DNA of 64,000 bases from Rhodococcus opacus B4 (lineage in GTDB: Bacteria; Actinomycetota; Actinomycetes; Mycobacteriales; Mycobacteriaceae). Location: the NCBI RefSeq assembly GCF_000010805.1, contig NC_012522.1:3348001-3412000 (forward strand), in the 5' to 3' direction. Shown here one piece after another: positions 52,785 through 61,436 of the stretch. The stretch's first letter is position 1. Each line of letters starts with the position of its first letter. The translations under genes were made by a program, and so were the position numbers. The notes under the pieces were generated by a model. The model saw nothing but the letters and a program-made list of their open reading frames with translations. It searched no databases and was not told where the DNA came from.

Positions 52785-53453
52785 GTGATCGCGGCGGTGC
52801 TCGGGTGGGTGGGAACGATCGGCACAATGATGGCGTACCTGTTGGCGAATCGCGGCCGGTTGTCGATCAACTCTCGCCGCTATGCCATGGCCAATGCCGT
52901 CGGTGGCGTGCTCAGCGGCACGGCCTCGGTCCTGTACGGCGCATGGCCTAGCGCTGCAGCGAGTTTCGTATGGGCGCTCGTCGGCGCACACGCGCTGCTG
53001 ATCGGCGTCGCGCGCGGGCCCTCCCCCTTCACAGCGGCCCGTTCCCTCGCACGGTCGCGTGGATCCCGGCGGGTGGGAACGAGCAGCCCCTCTCGGCAGC
53101 CCCGCCATGCCGGCATCGTCACGAATCACGCATCGGCGATGCCTTCAGCACCACGGTGCACGAGTGGCGTCCGATCGTCGGACTCCCCCGAGTCCTGTGA
53201 TTCGTCCCACGCGAGCCGGCACTCGAACTCGCACATACCTGCACCGAGCCCCGGACTGCCTGCGGCGTACGGCGTCGACCGTGGCCGGGGTGGACAGGGT
53301 GACCCGTTCATCGAGACGAAGGACGCCGCGAGCGCGCACTCGGTCGGACCGCTCGAGGAGACGGCACCACCGACGCCGCCGGAGAAGTTCGCCCTCACGT
53401 GTGTCATGAGCACGACCGCCGACAATGAAGCGGTACGGGTGGTCAGCGCCTGA
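52785..53453 (+). CDS. Small CBU_0592-like membrane protein with atypical C-terminal extension
   Basis: The first 80 residues form a compact three-helix membrane domain (VLGWVGTIGTMMAYLL, then NAVGGVLSGTASVLYG, then AAASFVWALVGAHALL) of the CBU_0592 type, normally 80-110 residues in all. The frame continues for 140 more residues of Ser/Arg/Pro-rich sequence without any domain, so the original stop was probably lost or a frameshift extended it. The GTG follows GAGAGGAGGAG. Divergent from LysR. Function unknown. Confidence 0.55.
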   Translation: MIAAVLGWVGTIGTMMAYLLANRGRLSINSRRYAMANAVGGVLSGTASVLYGAWPSAAASFVWALVGAHALLIGVARGPSPFTAARSLARSRGSRRVGTSSPSRQPRHAGIVTNHASAMPSAPRCTSGVRSSDSPESCDSSHASRHSNSHIPAPSPGLPAAYGVDRGRGGQGDPFIETKDAASAHSVGPLEETAPPTPPEKFALTCVMSTTADNEAVRVVSA

Positions 53454-53544
53454 TATCGGGTTGTGCTGCGAACCAGTAGGTCTCAGGACCGGCTCGGCGT
53501 CGCACCGACTTGCGATGCACTCCACTCCATCACTGAGGAAACCT

Positions 53545-54319
53545 GTGCTCCGAGAGAAGCGACGACCGTCGAGAGCGGCGGTCCATCCCCCCGCCCACGG
53601 CCGCAGCGGCTTCACCCTCGTCCTCATCGGGGCCATGCTGTGGGGGAGCAACGGTGTCACCGGCGCCCTGACCGCGTCCCACAGCGAGATGTCCTGGGCT
53701 GCAATCGTGGCCCTGCGGATGGCGGTGGGCGGGCTGGCGATGCTCGCCCTCGCTGGCGTCACCGGTGAGCTCCGCCGTTTGCACCACAACTGGCGGACCT
53801 GGCGCACCATCCTGCTCACCGCTGGGTGCTCGGTCGTGTTCGCCGGCGGAGGGGCGCGACTTCGTTATCGGAATCACCTTGTCGACGCTGTCGGGCCTCG
53901 CTTTCGGAGCCCAGACTCTGGTCCACAGCCGACCGGTCCCGGGCCTGAGGTCACAGGTCCTCGTCGGGGTGTCATTCACCATCGCCGGCATCCTCTGCAT
54001 GCCGTGGGCAGCCGCCAGCGGCGTCGCCTTCGACACAATGACGCCGACGGCCTGGACGGCACTGGCGTTGCTGACGTTCGTGTCGACCCTTCTCGGGTTT
54101 ATCGCCTACTACACCGGACTGCACCGGGGTGTCCACCCCACCACAGCAGGGGTATCGACGGCCGTCGAACCCGTGGTCGCCGGCGTACTGGCAGTACTCG
54201 TCCTCGGCGAGCACCTGACCGTCCTCACGGCAGCCGGCATGGCGCTGATCCTGGCCGGCGTCCTGCTTGTCCGGCCCCGCACCGATTCCGCCGAAGCTCC
54301 AACTCCCCCCGGACCGTGA
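53545..54319 (+). pseudogene. EamA/DMT-family transporter, internally deleted and frameshifted
   Basis: The first half (LVLIGAMLWGSNGVTGALT to ILLTAGCSVVFAGG) is in one frame; near 53850 the reading changes to the +1 frame and continues RDFVIGITLSTLSGLAFG to the end. About 70 central residues of the ten-helix family are missing between them. The GTG start follows GAGGAA. Both ends are well conserved, including the second EamA repeat block STAVEPVVAGVLAVLVLGE, so the lesion is recent. A functional exporter is not expected. Confidence 0.8.
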
Positions 54320-54496
54320 TAACCGAACGGCCAGAGCGCACGGCGAGTCGGTTCACGAAAGATGACCGGACTACACATCGGCGAACAACGACCTCAACAT
54401 GTTTCCATTGCTGGTTCGCCGCACCCGGCGCTGTCGAGGATGGTGAAGATGCCGGCAAGGAGCACCACGAGCCCGATCCCGACTACAGGATGATGT

Positions 54497-55378
54497 TCAC
54501 TCGTCGCCGGTGACCATGGGCGGAGGGTTGTTGCCGTCCTCCGGGAACATCATCGCCACGCGGGACAATGTGCCGCCGTCGGTGGTCGGCAGGGTCACAC
54601 CCGAGATGTAGGCCGACTCGTCGGAGACCAGGAACAGCGCGGCCCGCGCGTTGTCCGCCAACGACGGCGGGCGGTTGAGCTTCAGCGGAATCGGCGACAC
54701 CTCGGGATTCCAGGGTCCCGCTACCTGCTCATAGGACCGACCGACCACCGGCGCGCCTGCCGGAGCCAGGAAGTTCGGGGACATACCGTGCGTCGGCGCG
54801 ATGGCGTTGACTCGGATTCCGTACTTTCCCAGATCCAGACTCAAACCCCGAACCATCCCGTTCACACCGGCTTTCGTCGCCGAGTACGCAGCGATGCTGT
54901 GGTAGGCCACGAACGACGCCGCCGACGACGTCGCCAGGATGACACCCCCGCCGTTGGCCCGCAGGGCAGGCACCGCAGCCTTCGCGGTGTAGAACACACC
55001 CGACAGGTTGACACCGATCACGTCCTGCCAGTCCGCGTCGGTCAGATCCTGGAACTCGACCTGCTCGCCTCCGGCGACCGACGGAACTCCACCACGTGAG
55101 ATGATTCCCGCGTTGGCCCAGGCGATGTCGAGCTTGCCGAACGCCGCCAGCGTCGCCGCGACGGCGTCGATCACCTGCTGCTCGATCCGGACGTCGGCGG
55201 TAATCGCGACAGCTGTGCCGCCGTGCTTTTCCACCAGCGCGACCGTGCCCTTCGCCCGCTCGGGATCGATATCGACCACCGCGACCTTCGCGCCCTCCGA
55301 TGCGAACAACTGCGACGCCTCACGGCCCAGACCGGATCCGGCACCGGTGATCAGCGCGACTTTACCTTCGAGCTTCAT
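54497..55378 (-). CDS. Short-chain dehydrogenase/reductase (Rieske operon)
   Basis: 293-residue SDR with TGAGSGLGRE cofactor motif, WANAGI, LATSSAASFVAYHS and active site YSATKAG. The C-terminal region is about 30 residues longer than in standard SDRs (MMFPEDGNNPPPMVTGDE end). It resembles mycofactocin-type and cis-diol dehydrogenases. As last gene of the operon with the Rieske oxygenase it may rearomatise a cis-diol or oxidise an alcohol product (inference). Confidence 0.9.
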   Translation of the reverse strand: MKLEGKVALITGAGSGLGREASQLFASEGAKVAVVDIDPERAKGTVALVEKHGGTAVAITADVRIEQQVIDAVAATLAAFGKLDIAWANAGIISRGGVPSVAGGEQVEFQDLTDADWQDVIGVNLSGVFYTAKAAVPALRANGGGVILATSSAASFVAYHSIAAYSATKAGVNGMVRGLSLDLGKYGIRVNAIAPTHGMSPNFLAPAGAPVVGRSYEQVAGPWNPEVSPIPLKLNRPPSLADNARAALFLVSDESAYISGVTLPTTDGGTLSRVAMMFPEDGNNPPPMVTGDE

Positions 55379-55409
55379 GAATACTCCTCTGTTCGACCAT
55401 GTGTCAGAT

Positions 55410-55562
55410 CTAGTACGCGATGAAGAGGATCTCGTCTCGCGAGTACTCCATTCCCGGATGCGACTCGGTCAGGTGCGCCTGCGTCCGCGCAACCAGGTCG
55501 TCTTCGTCCGTGCCGGTGATCGCCACTCCACACGGGCACGTCAATCTTGTCTTCATCTTCAT
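55410..55562 (-). CDS. DUF1059 small protein
   Basis: 50-residue protein (MKMKTRLTCPCGVAITGTD start) ending SRDEILFIAY. It has the DUF1059 pattern: an N-terminal CPCG, an LVARTQAHLTESHPGME helix carrying a His pair, and a short C-terminal helix. The first of two in-frame ATGs is chosen because AGAAAGG lies 9 bases upstream. It lies between the AAHS transporter (73 bp) and SDR (31 bp) in the same operon. Function unknown; a metal- or ligand-binding helper is possible. Confidence 0.75.
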   Translation of the reverse strand: MKMKTRLTCPCGVAITGTDEDDLVARTQAHLTESHPGMEYSRDEILFIAY

Positions 55563-55635
55563 TTCGGACGACCTTTCTGTGTCACCACGTACCTCGGTTC
55601 GAGTCGAGGATTTCTGCGGGAGGTATGAGTCGGAC

Positions 55636-56985
55636 TCATGCGAGTTCCGCAGCCTTCTCGACGGTGGCGGGCGCTGTGACCGCGGCTCGAGTGGATCGGG
55701 GAACCAGCGACACCAGCACTGCGGCAGCCACTCCGGCGAATGCGAACGCGTAGTAGGCCCAGTTCGCTCCCAGGGCCGAACTCATGATCAGGCCGGTGAG
55801 GATGGGGCCGCACACGCCACCCAGCCGTCCGAGGCCGACCGCCAACCCGAGCGCCGTGCCACGCGCGGCAGCCGGGTAGTAGACCCCGACGAATCCGTAG
55901 ACACCCGTCGTGGACGAAGCACAGAAACCGATCAGTAGAACCAGCGCGAACACGAGCGCCTGTGCCGGCTGCAGGGTCAGCGCGGAGACTGCGAGCGCAC
56001 CACCGATGAAGCTCACCGAGATCACCGGGCGCGATCCCAGCCGATCCGCCAGACCCGTGATGACCACCATGCCGAACCCGCTGCCGAGGTTGAATGCGAG
56101 CAGGAAGGTCAGAGCGGACCCGAGGTCGTAGCCGGACGCTCGCAGCATCTGCGGAATCCACGTATTCATGCCGTAGGAGACGAGGAGTCCGAAGAAGGTG
56201 ATGAGTGGGAACATGATCGTCGCGATCCGGTAGCCCGGCGCGAAGAGAAGCTTCAGTCCCGACTTCCGCTCGGTATCAGCGCCTCCCGACTGTTCGAGAG
56301 CCATTCCCGACTCGGCGTCCGCATCGGCCGAGTAGCGCTGCGCCAGCGTACGGGCCTCGTCGTGCCGACCCTTGCTCGTCAGGAAGGCGATCGATTCCGG
56401 CAAATACCGGAATGCAATGACGAACAGGACGACGCCGAGGATCCCACCCGCCGCGAACATCGATTTCCATCCGAAGGCGGGGATCATGAAGATGGCAGCA
56501 ATGGAGACGAGGACACCTCCGATGGGGAAGCCGGTCTGGATGACGCCGTTGTAGAACTGCCGTCGATCGATCTTGACGTATTCCTGTGTGAGCGCGATCA
56601 GGGTGGGGAGTGCACCGCCGAAGCCCAGGCCGGCTATCAGCCGGAACAGTCCGAATGCCTCCAGATTCGGGGCCAGGGCGCACAGCCCGGTGAACACGCT
56701 GAAGCTCACGATGCAGGCGAGTACGACGGGTCGCCGGCCGATGAGATCGGTGATGTAGCCGGCCAGCATGGCGCCGGCCATCATACCGAACAGCGACAGG
56801 CTGCCGATCAATCCCGCTGTTGCGGTGGTGATTCCCCACTGATCGGTCTCCAGCAACGTCGGCAGGACGGCTCCGAACATGATGAGGTCGACACCGTCGA
56901 GGATCGTGATGGCCAGGCAGGTCAGGACCACGGATCGGGCACCCGAGGCGGTACTGTCTTTCACCGGACCGGAGTTGTGCGACAT
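55636..56985 (-). CDS. MFS transporter, aromatic acid:H+ symporter (AAHS) family
   Basis: 449-residue 12-helix symporter of the AAHS type (PcaK/BenK/GenK group). The helix-1 motif DGVDLIMFGAVLP carries the AAHS Asp (family D-G-x-D), the loop 2-3 reads GYITDLIGRRPV, and helix 4-5 has GLGFGGALPTLIALTQEY. The ATG follows GAAGGAATCGC. Such carriers import benzoate-, hydroxybenzoate- or protocatechuate-type acids, in line with the Rieske oxygenase encoded 50 bp upstream. Confidence 0.93.
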   Translation of the reverse strand: MSHNSGPVKDSTASGARSVVLTCLAITILDGVDLIMFGAVLPTLLETDQWGITTATAGLIGSLSLFGMMAGAMLAGYITDLIGRRPVVLACIVSFSVFTGLCALAPNLEAFGLFRLIAGLGFGGALPTLIALTQEYVKIDRRQFYNGVIQTGFPIGGVLVSIAAIFMIPAFGWKSMFAAGGILGVVLFVIAFRYLPESIAFLTSKGRHDEARTLAQRYSADADAESGMALEQSGGADTERKSGLKLLFAPGYRIATIMFPLITFFGLLVSYGMNTWIPQMLRASGYDLGSALTFLLAFNLGSGFGMVVITGLADRLGSRPVISVSFIGGALAVSALTLQPAQALVFALVLLIGFCASSTTGVYGFVGVYYPAAARGTALGLAVGLGRLGGVCGPILTGLIMSSALGANWAYYAFAFAGVAAAVLVSLVPRSTRAAVTAPATVEKAAELA

Positions 56986-57035
56986 GCGATTCCTTCGGGT
57001 TGGGTATGTGGGGACTCGATGGGGCGCGCGGGAGC

Positions 57036-58226
57036 TCAGCCCCACCTGCGCGGATCTTCGAACGCGCGCGCCATCCATTCGTGAAAGTGCTGGTTGGCAA
57101 TCTCGTTGCGTCCGAAATAGAGCGGTCCGATGTCGGTATTCGCGACGGCCCTCTGCAGGCCTTCGTTGACGACGAGGTCCTCGTCGCGAAGCACGGCCAG
57201 GAGAATGCTCCAGTTCTTGTCCCACCGCGCCTTCTGCTCGTCCGTCACCGCGGGTTCCCGCGTGAGGAGCCGCATCTGCATCCGGGTTCCGACGGCCGCA
57301 CCCGGCGCGGGGACGAAGTTGAGAACCTCCAGGTGATCCGGTTGGCGCAGGACGGTCATGTTCGGCATCAGGAAGTGCGCAACGGTGATGTGCCGATCGA
57401 TCGACGCGGCGTCGGGCGCCTCACCTCGAACCGTGTCGATGCTCTTGCGCGCTGTCACCATCCGCCCGTGCCTGCCCATCGGCTCCCAGAACTGCGCGTT
57501 GTTGTAGAAGTAGGGGGCGACAGTTCCGGCGTGGGTCGAGGTGATGTGGTAGCCGTCGAGGAAGGCGTCCATCAGGACCTTCCAGTTGATGTCCACATCG
57601 AAGTTCTGGGCTACGTAACAGGTGTACTTGTCCATCTCCATGGCGGCGAGGGACTCGTCGAACTCCAGGCCGAGCCACTCCGCGACGTCGATCTTGCGAT
57701 CACCCGCCGCGGAGTCGACGGCCCAGATGAACCCGTGCCGCTCCTCGACCGGAATCTCCAACAGACTCATGCAGCTGCGATCGACCGATCCGAATGTCGA
57801 TTCGTCCGCGATCGAGCGCAGGCTGCCGTCGCTCCCGTACGCCCACCCGTGATAGCGGCACGAGAATATCCGCCTCGTGCCCGCGTCGTCGGGGACGAGC
57901 CGGGCGCCACGGTGGCGGCAGGTGTTCACGAAACCGCGAACGCCGCCGTCGGCCTGCCGAACCAGGACAACTTCATTGTTGGGCAGCTGGACGGTCAGGA
58001 AGTCGTTCTTGCCGGGAAGTTCGGTACTGTGCGCGGCGATGATCGGAACGTATCCGAACAGTTCGGCGCGCTCCCGCGCCGCGAGTTCCGGATCGGTGTA
58101 GACGCGAGGATCGACCTCGAGGATCTCCGGCGCCATGTCGGTGGTGCCGCCATCGAGGTGATCGAACATGGCTCGGGCGAACCCGGTCTTCGTCGCCTCG
58201 TCGTACGGCAGATCGGTATAAACCAT
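57036..58226 (-). CDS. Rieske non-heme iron oxygenase, large subunit
   Basis: 396-residue terminal oxygenase. The Rieske [2Fe-2S] ligands are C103/H105 in CRHRGA and C123/H126 in CRYHGWAYG. The mononuclear-iron site is DGYHITSTH with H227 and H232, the bridging Asp near 220-224. It is of the phenylpropionate/benzoate alpha-subunit type. The ATG follows AAGGAGTAGCACG. No small subunit, ferredoxin or reductase gene is in the window, so electrons must come from a shared partner or one encoded outside. Substrate: probably an aromatic acid. Confidence 0.93.
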   Translation of the reverse strand: MVYTDLPYDEATKTGFARAMFDHLDGGTTDMAPEILEVDPRVYTDPELAARERAELFGYVPIIAAHSTELPGKNDFLTVQLPNNEVVLVRQADGGVRGFVNTCRHRGARLVPDDAGTRRIFSCRYHGWAYGSDGSLRSIADESTFGSVDRSCMSLLEIPVEERHGFIWAVDSAAGDRKIDVAEWLGLEFDESLAAMEMDKYTCYVAQNFDVDINWKVLMDAFLDGYHITSTHAGTVAPYFYNNAQFWEPMGRHGRMVTARKSIDTVRGEAPDAASIDRHITVAHFLMPNMTVLRQPDHLEVLNFVPAPGAAVGTRMQMRLLTREPAVTDEQKARWDKNWSILLAVLRDEDLVVNEGLQRAVANTDIGPLYFGRNEIANQHFHEWMARAFEDPRRWG

Positions 58227-58270
58227 CGTGCTACTCCTTCGCGGACCCGTCAGAGCCCGCACGTCCGTCG

Positions 58271-59686
58271 CTACAGCTGGAGACTCTTGATTTCGGTGAA
58301 TTCCTCGAGGCCGAACGATCCGCCCTCGCGACCGTGGCCGGACTGCTTGAACCCGCCGAACGGCGCTGCACCGTTGAACTTTCCGCCGTTGACTTCGATC
58401 TGCGTTGCACGCAGCTTCCGCGCGACCGACTTCGCACGCTCCGGGTCGGAAGACCACACAGCACCGGCGATGCCGAAGATCCTGCCGTTCGCGATCTCGA
58501 CCGCGTGTCCTGGTGTGTCGTACGGGATGATCGACAGCACCGGACCGAAGATCTCCTCCTGCGCGATGGTGGCATCCGGGTCCACCTCGGAGAACACGGT
58601 CGGCTCCACGAAATAGCCGGTGCCGGTGGGCGCGTCGACGGAGCCGGCGACGAGTTTCGCGCCCTCCTTGACTCCGGTGCGGATATAGCCGAGAACCCGC
58701 TCGCGCTGAGCCGCCGTGACCATGGGGCCGAGCTTCGTGTCGCCGTCGGTCGGGTCGCCCGGAATATAGGCGGCGACCGCCTCTGCGGCGAGTTCCTCGG
58801 ACTCGGCGAGGCGAGAGCGCGGTACGACCATCCGAGTCTGTGCATTGCAGGACTGTCCGCCGTTCATGAAGCAGGCACGTACGGTGTGCTGCACCGCCTT
58901 CGCGAAGTCGTCGGCATCGAGGTCGTCGAGCAGCACCGCCGCGCTCTTGCCGCCCAGTTCGACCGACACTCGCTTCACGGTTCCCGCGGCCAGTTCGAGG
59001 ACTCGTTTTCCGACCGAATTCGATCCGGTGAAGCTGACCATGTCGATGTCCGGGTGCACGGCGATCGCCTCGCCGACGATCGGTCCGTATCCGTGGACGA
59101 GGTTGAACACGCCGGCGGGGATGCCTACCGCGTCGACCGCTTCGGCGAGGGCCCGGGCGGTGAACGGCGCGACCTCACTGGCCTTGACGACCACCGTGCA
59201 CCCGGTCACGAGCGCCGCGCCGAGCTTGGCGGTGATCTGGTGCAACGGGTAGTTCCAGGGCGTGATGCACCCGATCACACCGACCGGCTCCCGCACGATC
59301 AGAGAATTGCGGAGCGCTTCTTCGAACGGGAAGTTTTCGGCAGCGGTCACGGCCTCACGCAGGTCGACGATGCCCAGTCCGACCTGCGCCCAGCGGGCAA
59401 CCCTGCGCGGGGTGCCGACCTCGGCGACGACGATGTCCGTGATCTGGTCCTGCCGTCGTTCCAGTTCGTCGGCCAGCCGCGAGACGAACTCGGCCCGAAC
59501 GTTCGGCTCGGTCTGCGACCACGACGGCAACGCCCGTCGCGCGGCGGCCACCGCGAGATCGACATCCTCCGACGATCCGGCGGGCACGTCCCCGATCCGC
59601 TCCTCGGTGGTCGGATCGACCACGTCGATACGCTCGGCACTCGCGGAGGCAGTCCATGTGCCGTCCACGTACAGATCACATTTCAC
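58271..59686 (-). CDS. Aldehyde dehydrogenase
   Basis: 471-residue NAD(P)+-dependent aldehyde dehydrogenase with complete active site: general base Glu244 in VELGGKS, catalytic Cys280 in NGGQSCNAQTR, and IGCITPWNYPLHQ and FTGSNSVGKRV for the cofactor. First gene of the operon, directly behind the strong promoter at 59787-59816. A benzaldehyde-type substrate would suit the aromatic-acid genes, but the sequence class (betaine/aminobutyraldehyde-like) is broad. Confidence 0.94.
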   Translation of the reverse strand: MKCDLYVDGTWTASASAERIDVVDPTTEERIGDVPAGSSEDVDLAVAAARRALPSWSQTEPNVRAEFVSRLADELERRQDQITDIVVAEVGTPRRVARWAQVGLGIVDLREAVTAAENFPFEEALRNSLIVREPVGVIGCITPWNYPLHQITAKLGAALVTGCTVVVKASEVAPFTARALAEAVDAVGIPAGVFNLVHGYGPIVGEAIAVHPDIDMVSFTGSNSVGKRVLELAAGTVKRVSVELGGKSAAVLLDDLDADDFAKAVQHTVRACFMNGGQSCNAQTRMVVPRSRLAESEELAAEAVAAYIPGDPTDGDTKLGPMVTAAQRERVLGYIRTGVKEGAKLVAGSVDAPTGTGYFVEPTVFSEVDPDATIAQEEIFGPVLSIIPYDTPGHAVEIANGRIFGIAGAVWSSDPERAKSVARKLRATQIEVNGGKFNGAAPFGGFKQSGHGREGGSFGLEEFTEIKSLQL

Positions 59687-59774
59687 GATGGCTCACTCCG
59701 CATCATCGGGTAGATCGAAATCGATCGGGCAGCTCGCAGAGGATGCCCCGGCAGTTACGCTCCCGGCATCATCA

Positions 59775-59788
59775 GTAAGTACTTTTAC
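59775..59788. promoter_or_regulatory. Palindromic element by the ALDH promoter
   Basis: GTAAGTACTTTTAC, with a perfect AAGTACTT core, overlapping the expected transcription start of the operon. A candidate operator for the adjacent TetR. Confidence 0.4.
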
Positions 59789-59816
59789 CTTATGATTATA
59801 GATAACGAACTGTCAA
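59787..59816 (-). promoter_or_regulatory. Strong promoter of the ALDH-Rieske operon
   Basis: On the minus strand TTGACA (59811-59816), an 18-bp spacer and TAAGGT (59787-59792). The -35 is a perfect consensus, unusual in this GC-rich DNA, and the region is the most AT-rich of its surroundings. Confidence 0.6.
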
Positions 59817-59877
59817 GAACGTTTGCGATTCTTGCATTTCAAACCATCTCGTCTGCAACGCTTTTCGGTGTCGATAC

Positions 59878-60543
59878 TCAGGACCCGACGACATTCCGTC
59901 CGCTCACGTCACTCACGCTCGCCGGCTCCCTACTCACCACACCGGCAAGGAAGCTGCGGATCGTGACGACGAAGAGCTCACGGGACGACCACCGGTTCGT
60001 CGCCAGCGCGCGGGTGAGCGTGGGATGCCTGCGCGCATCGACGTTCGGGAAGATCTCCCTGTTCTCGAACGGGTGGCGCATCAGGTCGGTGAGGGTGGTC
60101 GCGAGCGAAAGTTTCTCCAGCCCATCCAAGATCACCACGTGCAGAGACGCCGGTACACCCGAGTCATCGAGAATTCGAGCGCACTTCTCATATGTGCTCG
60201 TGAGAATGTCCCGGGGAAGGAACTGCACCAGCACGAGCGCGGCGTTGGGATGGCGGAGAATCGCGTCGCGGTAATTGAGGCTGAGGTCGACGAACCACTC
60301 CACCCAGTCCTTGCCTGGTACATGGTCGGGGACGACCGCTTCCAGCATGATCTCCTTCGCCACCTCGGTCATGAGTTCACGACGATCGGCGAAATGGTGA
60401 TACAGCGACGACGTACTCACGTTCAGATGCTTGGCGACGCGCGGCAGACTGAACGCATCCATTCCTTCGGTGTCGATGATCTCGATGCTGGCCGCGATCG
60501 TCGAACCCCGACTGATCAGCGGCCTTGCCGGTCGTGCCATCAT
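59878..60543 (-). CDS. TetR-family transcriptional regulator (Rieske island)
   Basis: 221-residue TetR protein. HTH region: SIEIIDTEGMDAFSLPRVA and NVSTSSLYHHFADRREL; the C-terminal half has the TetR_C-type helices (VLVQFLPRDIL, LSLATTLTDLM). The ATG follows GAAAGTGGGA; an adjacent second ATG is equivalent. Encoded between the flavin-reductase gene (66 bp upstream) and the divergence-free promoter of the ALDH operon 190 bp downstream, its likely target. Confidence 0.88.
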   Translation of the reverse strand: MMARPARPLISRGSTIAASIEIIDTEGMDAFSLPRVAKHLNVSTSSLYHHFADRRELMTEVAKEIMLEAVVPDHVPGKDWVEWFVDLSLNYRDAILRHPNAALVLVQFLPRDILTSTYEKCARILDDSGVPASLHVVILDGLEKLSLATTLTDLMRHPFENREIFPNVDARRHPTLTRALATNRWSSRELFVVTIRSFLAGVVSREPASVSDVSGRNVVGS

Positions 60544-60609
60544 TCCCACTTTCGATCGAAAACCCCGTCGATACGCCCGTTCGTGCGGCTGTGCCCAGAT
60601 TCGGCACGA

Positions 60610-61110
60610 TCAGCGGCTCGAATCCACGATCCCCCTGTATCGGCTCCGATGGAAGAGCAGAGGTTCGGTAGCCGGGTCGGCCCCGAAGTCGAGCATCGCG
60701 GCGACGGCAATCAGGTGATCGCCGCCGTCGTGCTCCACATCGAGTGCCACCTCGAACCAGGCCGCCGCACCCTCCAGGATCGGCGCTCCGCGCTCGGCCG
60801 GGTGCCACGGCACTCCGTCGAACTTCGGCCCTCCCGATACCGCGAAGCGGTCGCTGAGGCCCTGTTGCCCCGCGGCGAGCACGTTGATGCAGAACGTCGC
60901 GGCGGTGCGGATCGTGGGCCAGCTCGTCGAGCGTTTGCTCGGGCACAGCAATACCCGGGGCGGATCCAGCGACAGCGCCGAGAACGACTGACAGGTGAAC
61001 CCCGCCGGTTCGTCCCCGTCCATTGCCGTCACCACCGTCACGCCGGAACAGAAATGCCCCAGGACGTCACGGAGCGCCCGAGTGTTCACACCGTCCAATT
61101 GCGTCGACAC
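60610..61110 (-). CDS. Flavin reductase-like protein (two-component monooxygenase small subunit type)
   Basis: 166-residue flavin-reductase domain protein (HpaC/NtaB type), providing FMNH2 or FADH2 to a partner oxygenase. VLGHFCSGVTVVTAM opens the barrel, followed by GFTCQSFSALSLDPPRVLLCPSK, and the C-terminal HRSRYRGI is typical. The GTG start has GAGAGGA six bases upstream; an ATG five codons earlier overlaps the preceding stop. No flavin-dependent oxygenase lies in the window, so its partner may be beyond the right edge. Confidence 0.88.
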   Translation of the reverse strand: MSTQLDGVNTRALRDVLGHFCSGVTVVTAMDGDEPAGFTCQSFSALSLDPPRVLLCPSKRSTSWPTIRTAATFCINVLAAGQQGLSDRFAVSGGPKFDGVPWHPAERGAPILEGAAAWFEVALDVEHDGGDHLIAVAAMLDFGADPATEPLLFHRSRYRGIVDSSR

Positions 61111-61121
61111 GTCTCGTCCTC

Positions 61122-61436
61122 TCATACGGTCGGTGCGATGTGCACCCTGATCTCGCCTGCGGGACTGAGCCATCCGCGGCGGTCGGCGTAGTCGATCATC
61201 GCCTCGAATCCCGCGGACCACGACTCGTCGGACGCCCGTTCGCCCGCGAGGGCACGGATCGTGTCCGGATCGACGAACACCTGGTATGCGCCGGACGGTC
61301 GGCCGAGAGCTGACAGGTGTTCGGGCGAGACCACGTGCCACGGGTCGGCTGTTTCGATGTGCAGGGAGCCGAACTCGCCGGCGTCCTCGAGCCGGATCTG
61401 CGGCTCCCCGGGGACGTTATCGACGACGATGCGCAT
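61122..61436 (-). CDS. Hypothetical protein (104 residues)
   Basis: Unrecognised acidic protein beginning MRIVVDNVPGEPQIRLEDA. It contains no Cys, so it is not a ferredoxin despite the size and context. Features are a beta-rich start, a Trp-containing middle (DPWHVVSPEHL, QVFVDPDTIRAL) and a helical segment SAGFEAMIDYADRRGW. Its start lies inside the last 20 bases of the lipocalin-like gene, so the two are coupled. It probably accompanies the catabolic enzymes; function unknown. Confidence 0.75.
   Translation of the reverse strand: MRIVVDNVPGEPQIRLEDAGEFGSLHIETADPWHVVSPEHLSALGRPSGAYQVFVDPDTIRALAGERASDESWSAGFEAMIDYADRRGWLSPAGEIRVHIAPTV

Noticed and set aside
53126-53425. 99-codon minus-strand frame under the membrane-protein tail
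   Set aside because: Some protein-like stretches, but no ribosome site or recognisable family, and it overlaps the C-terminal extension; evidence insufficient for either strand.
54320-54496. Hydrophobic minus-strand stretch VVGIGLVVLLAGIFTIL after the SDR stop
   Set aside because: Looks like the tail of a membrane protein, but no start codon exists in frame; treated as noise or a tiny relic.
61122-61436. Ferredoxin identity for the 104-residue protein in the oxygenase context
   Set aside because: The sequence contains no Cys, so it cannot hold an iron-sulfur cluster.
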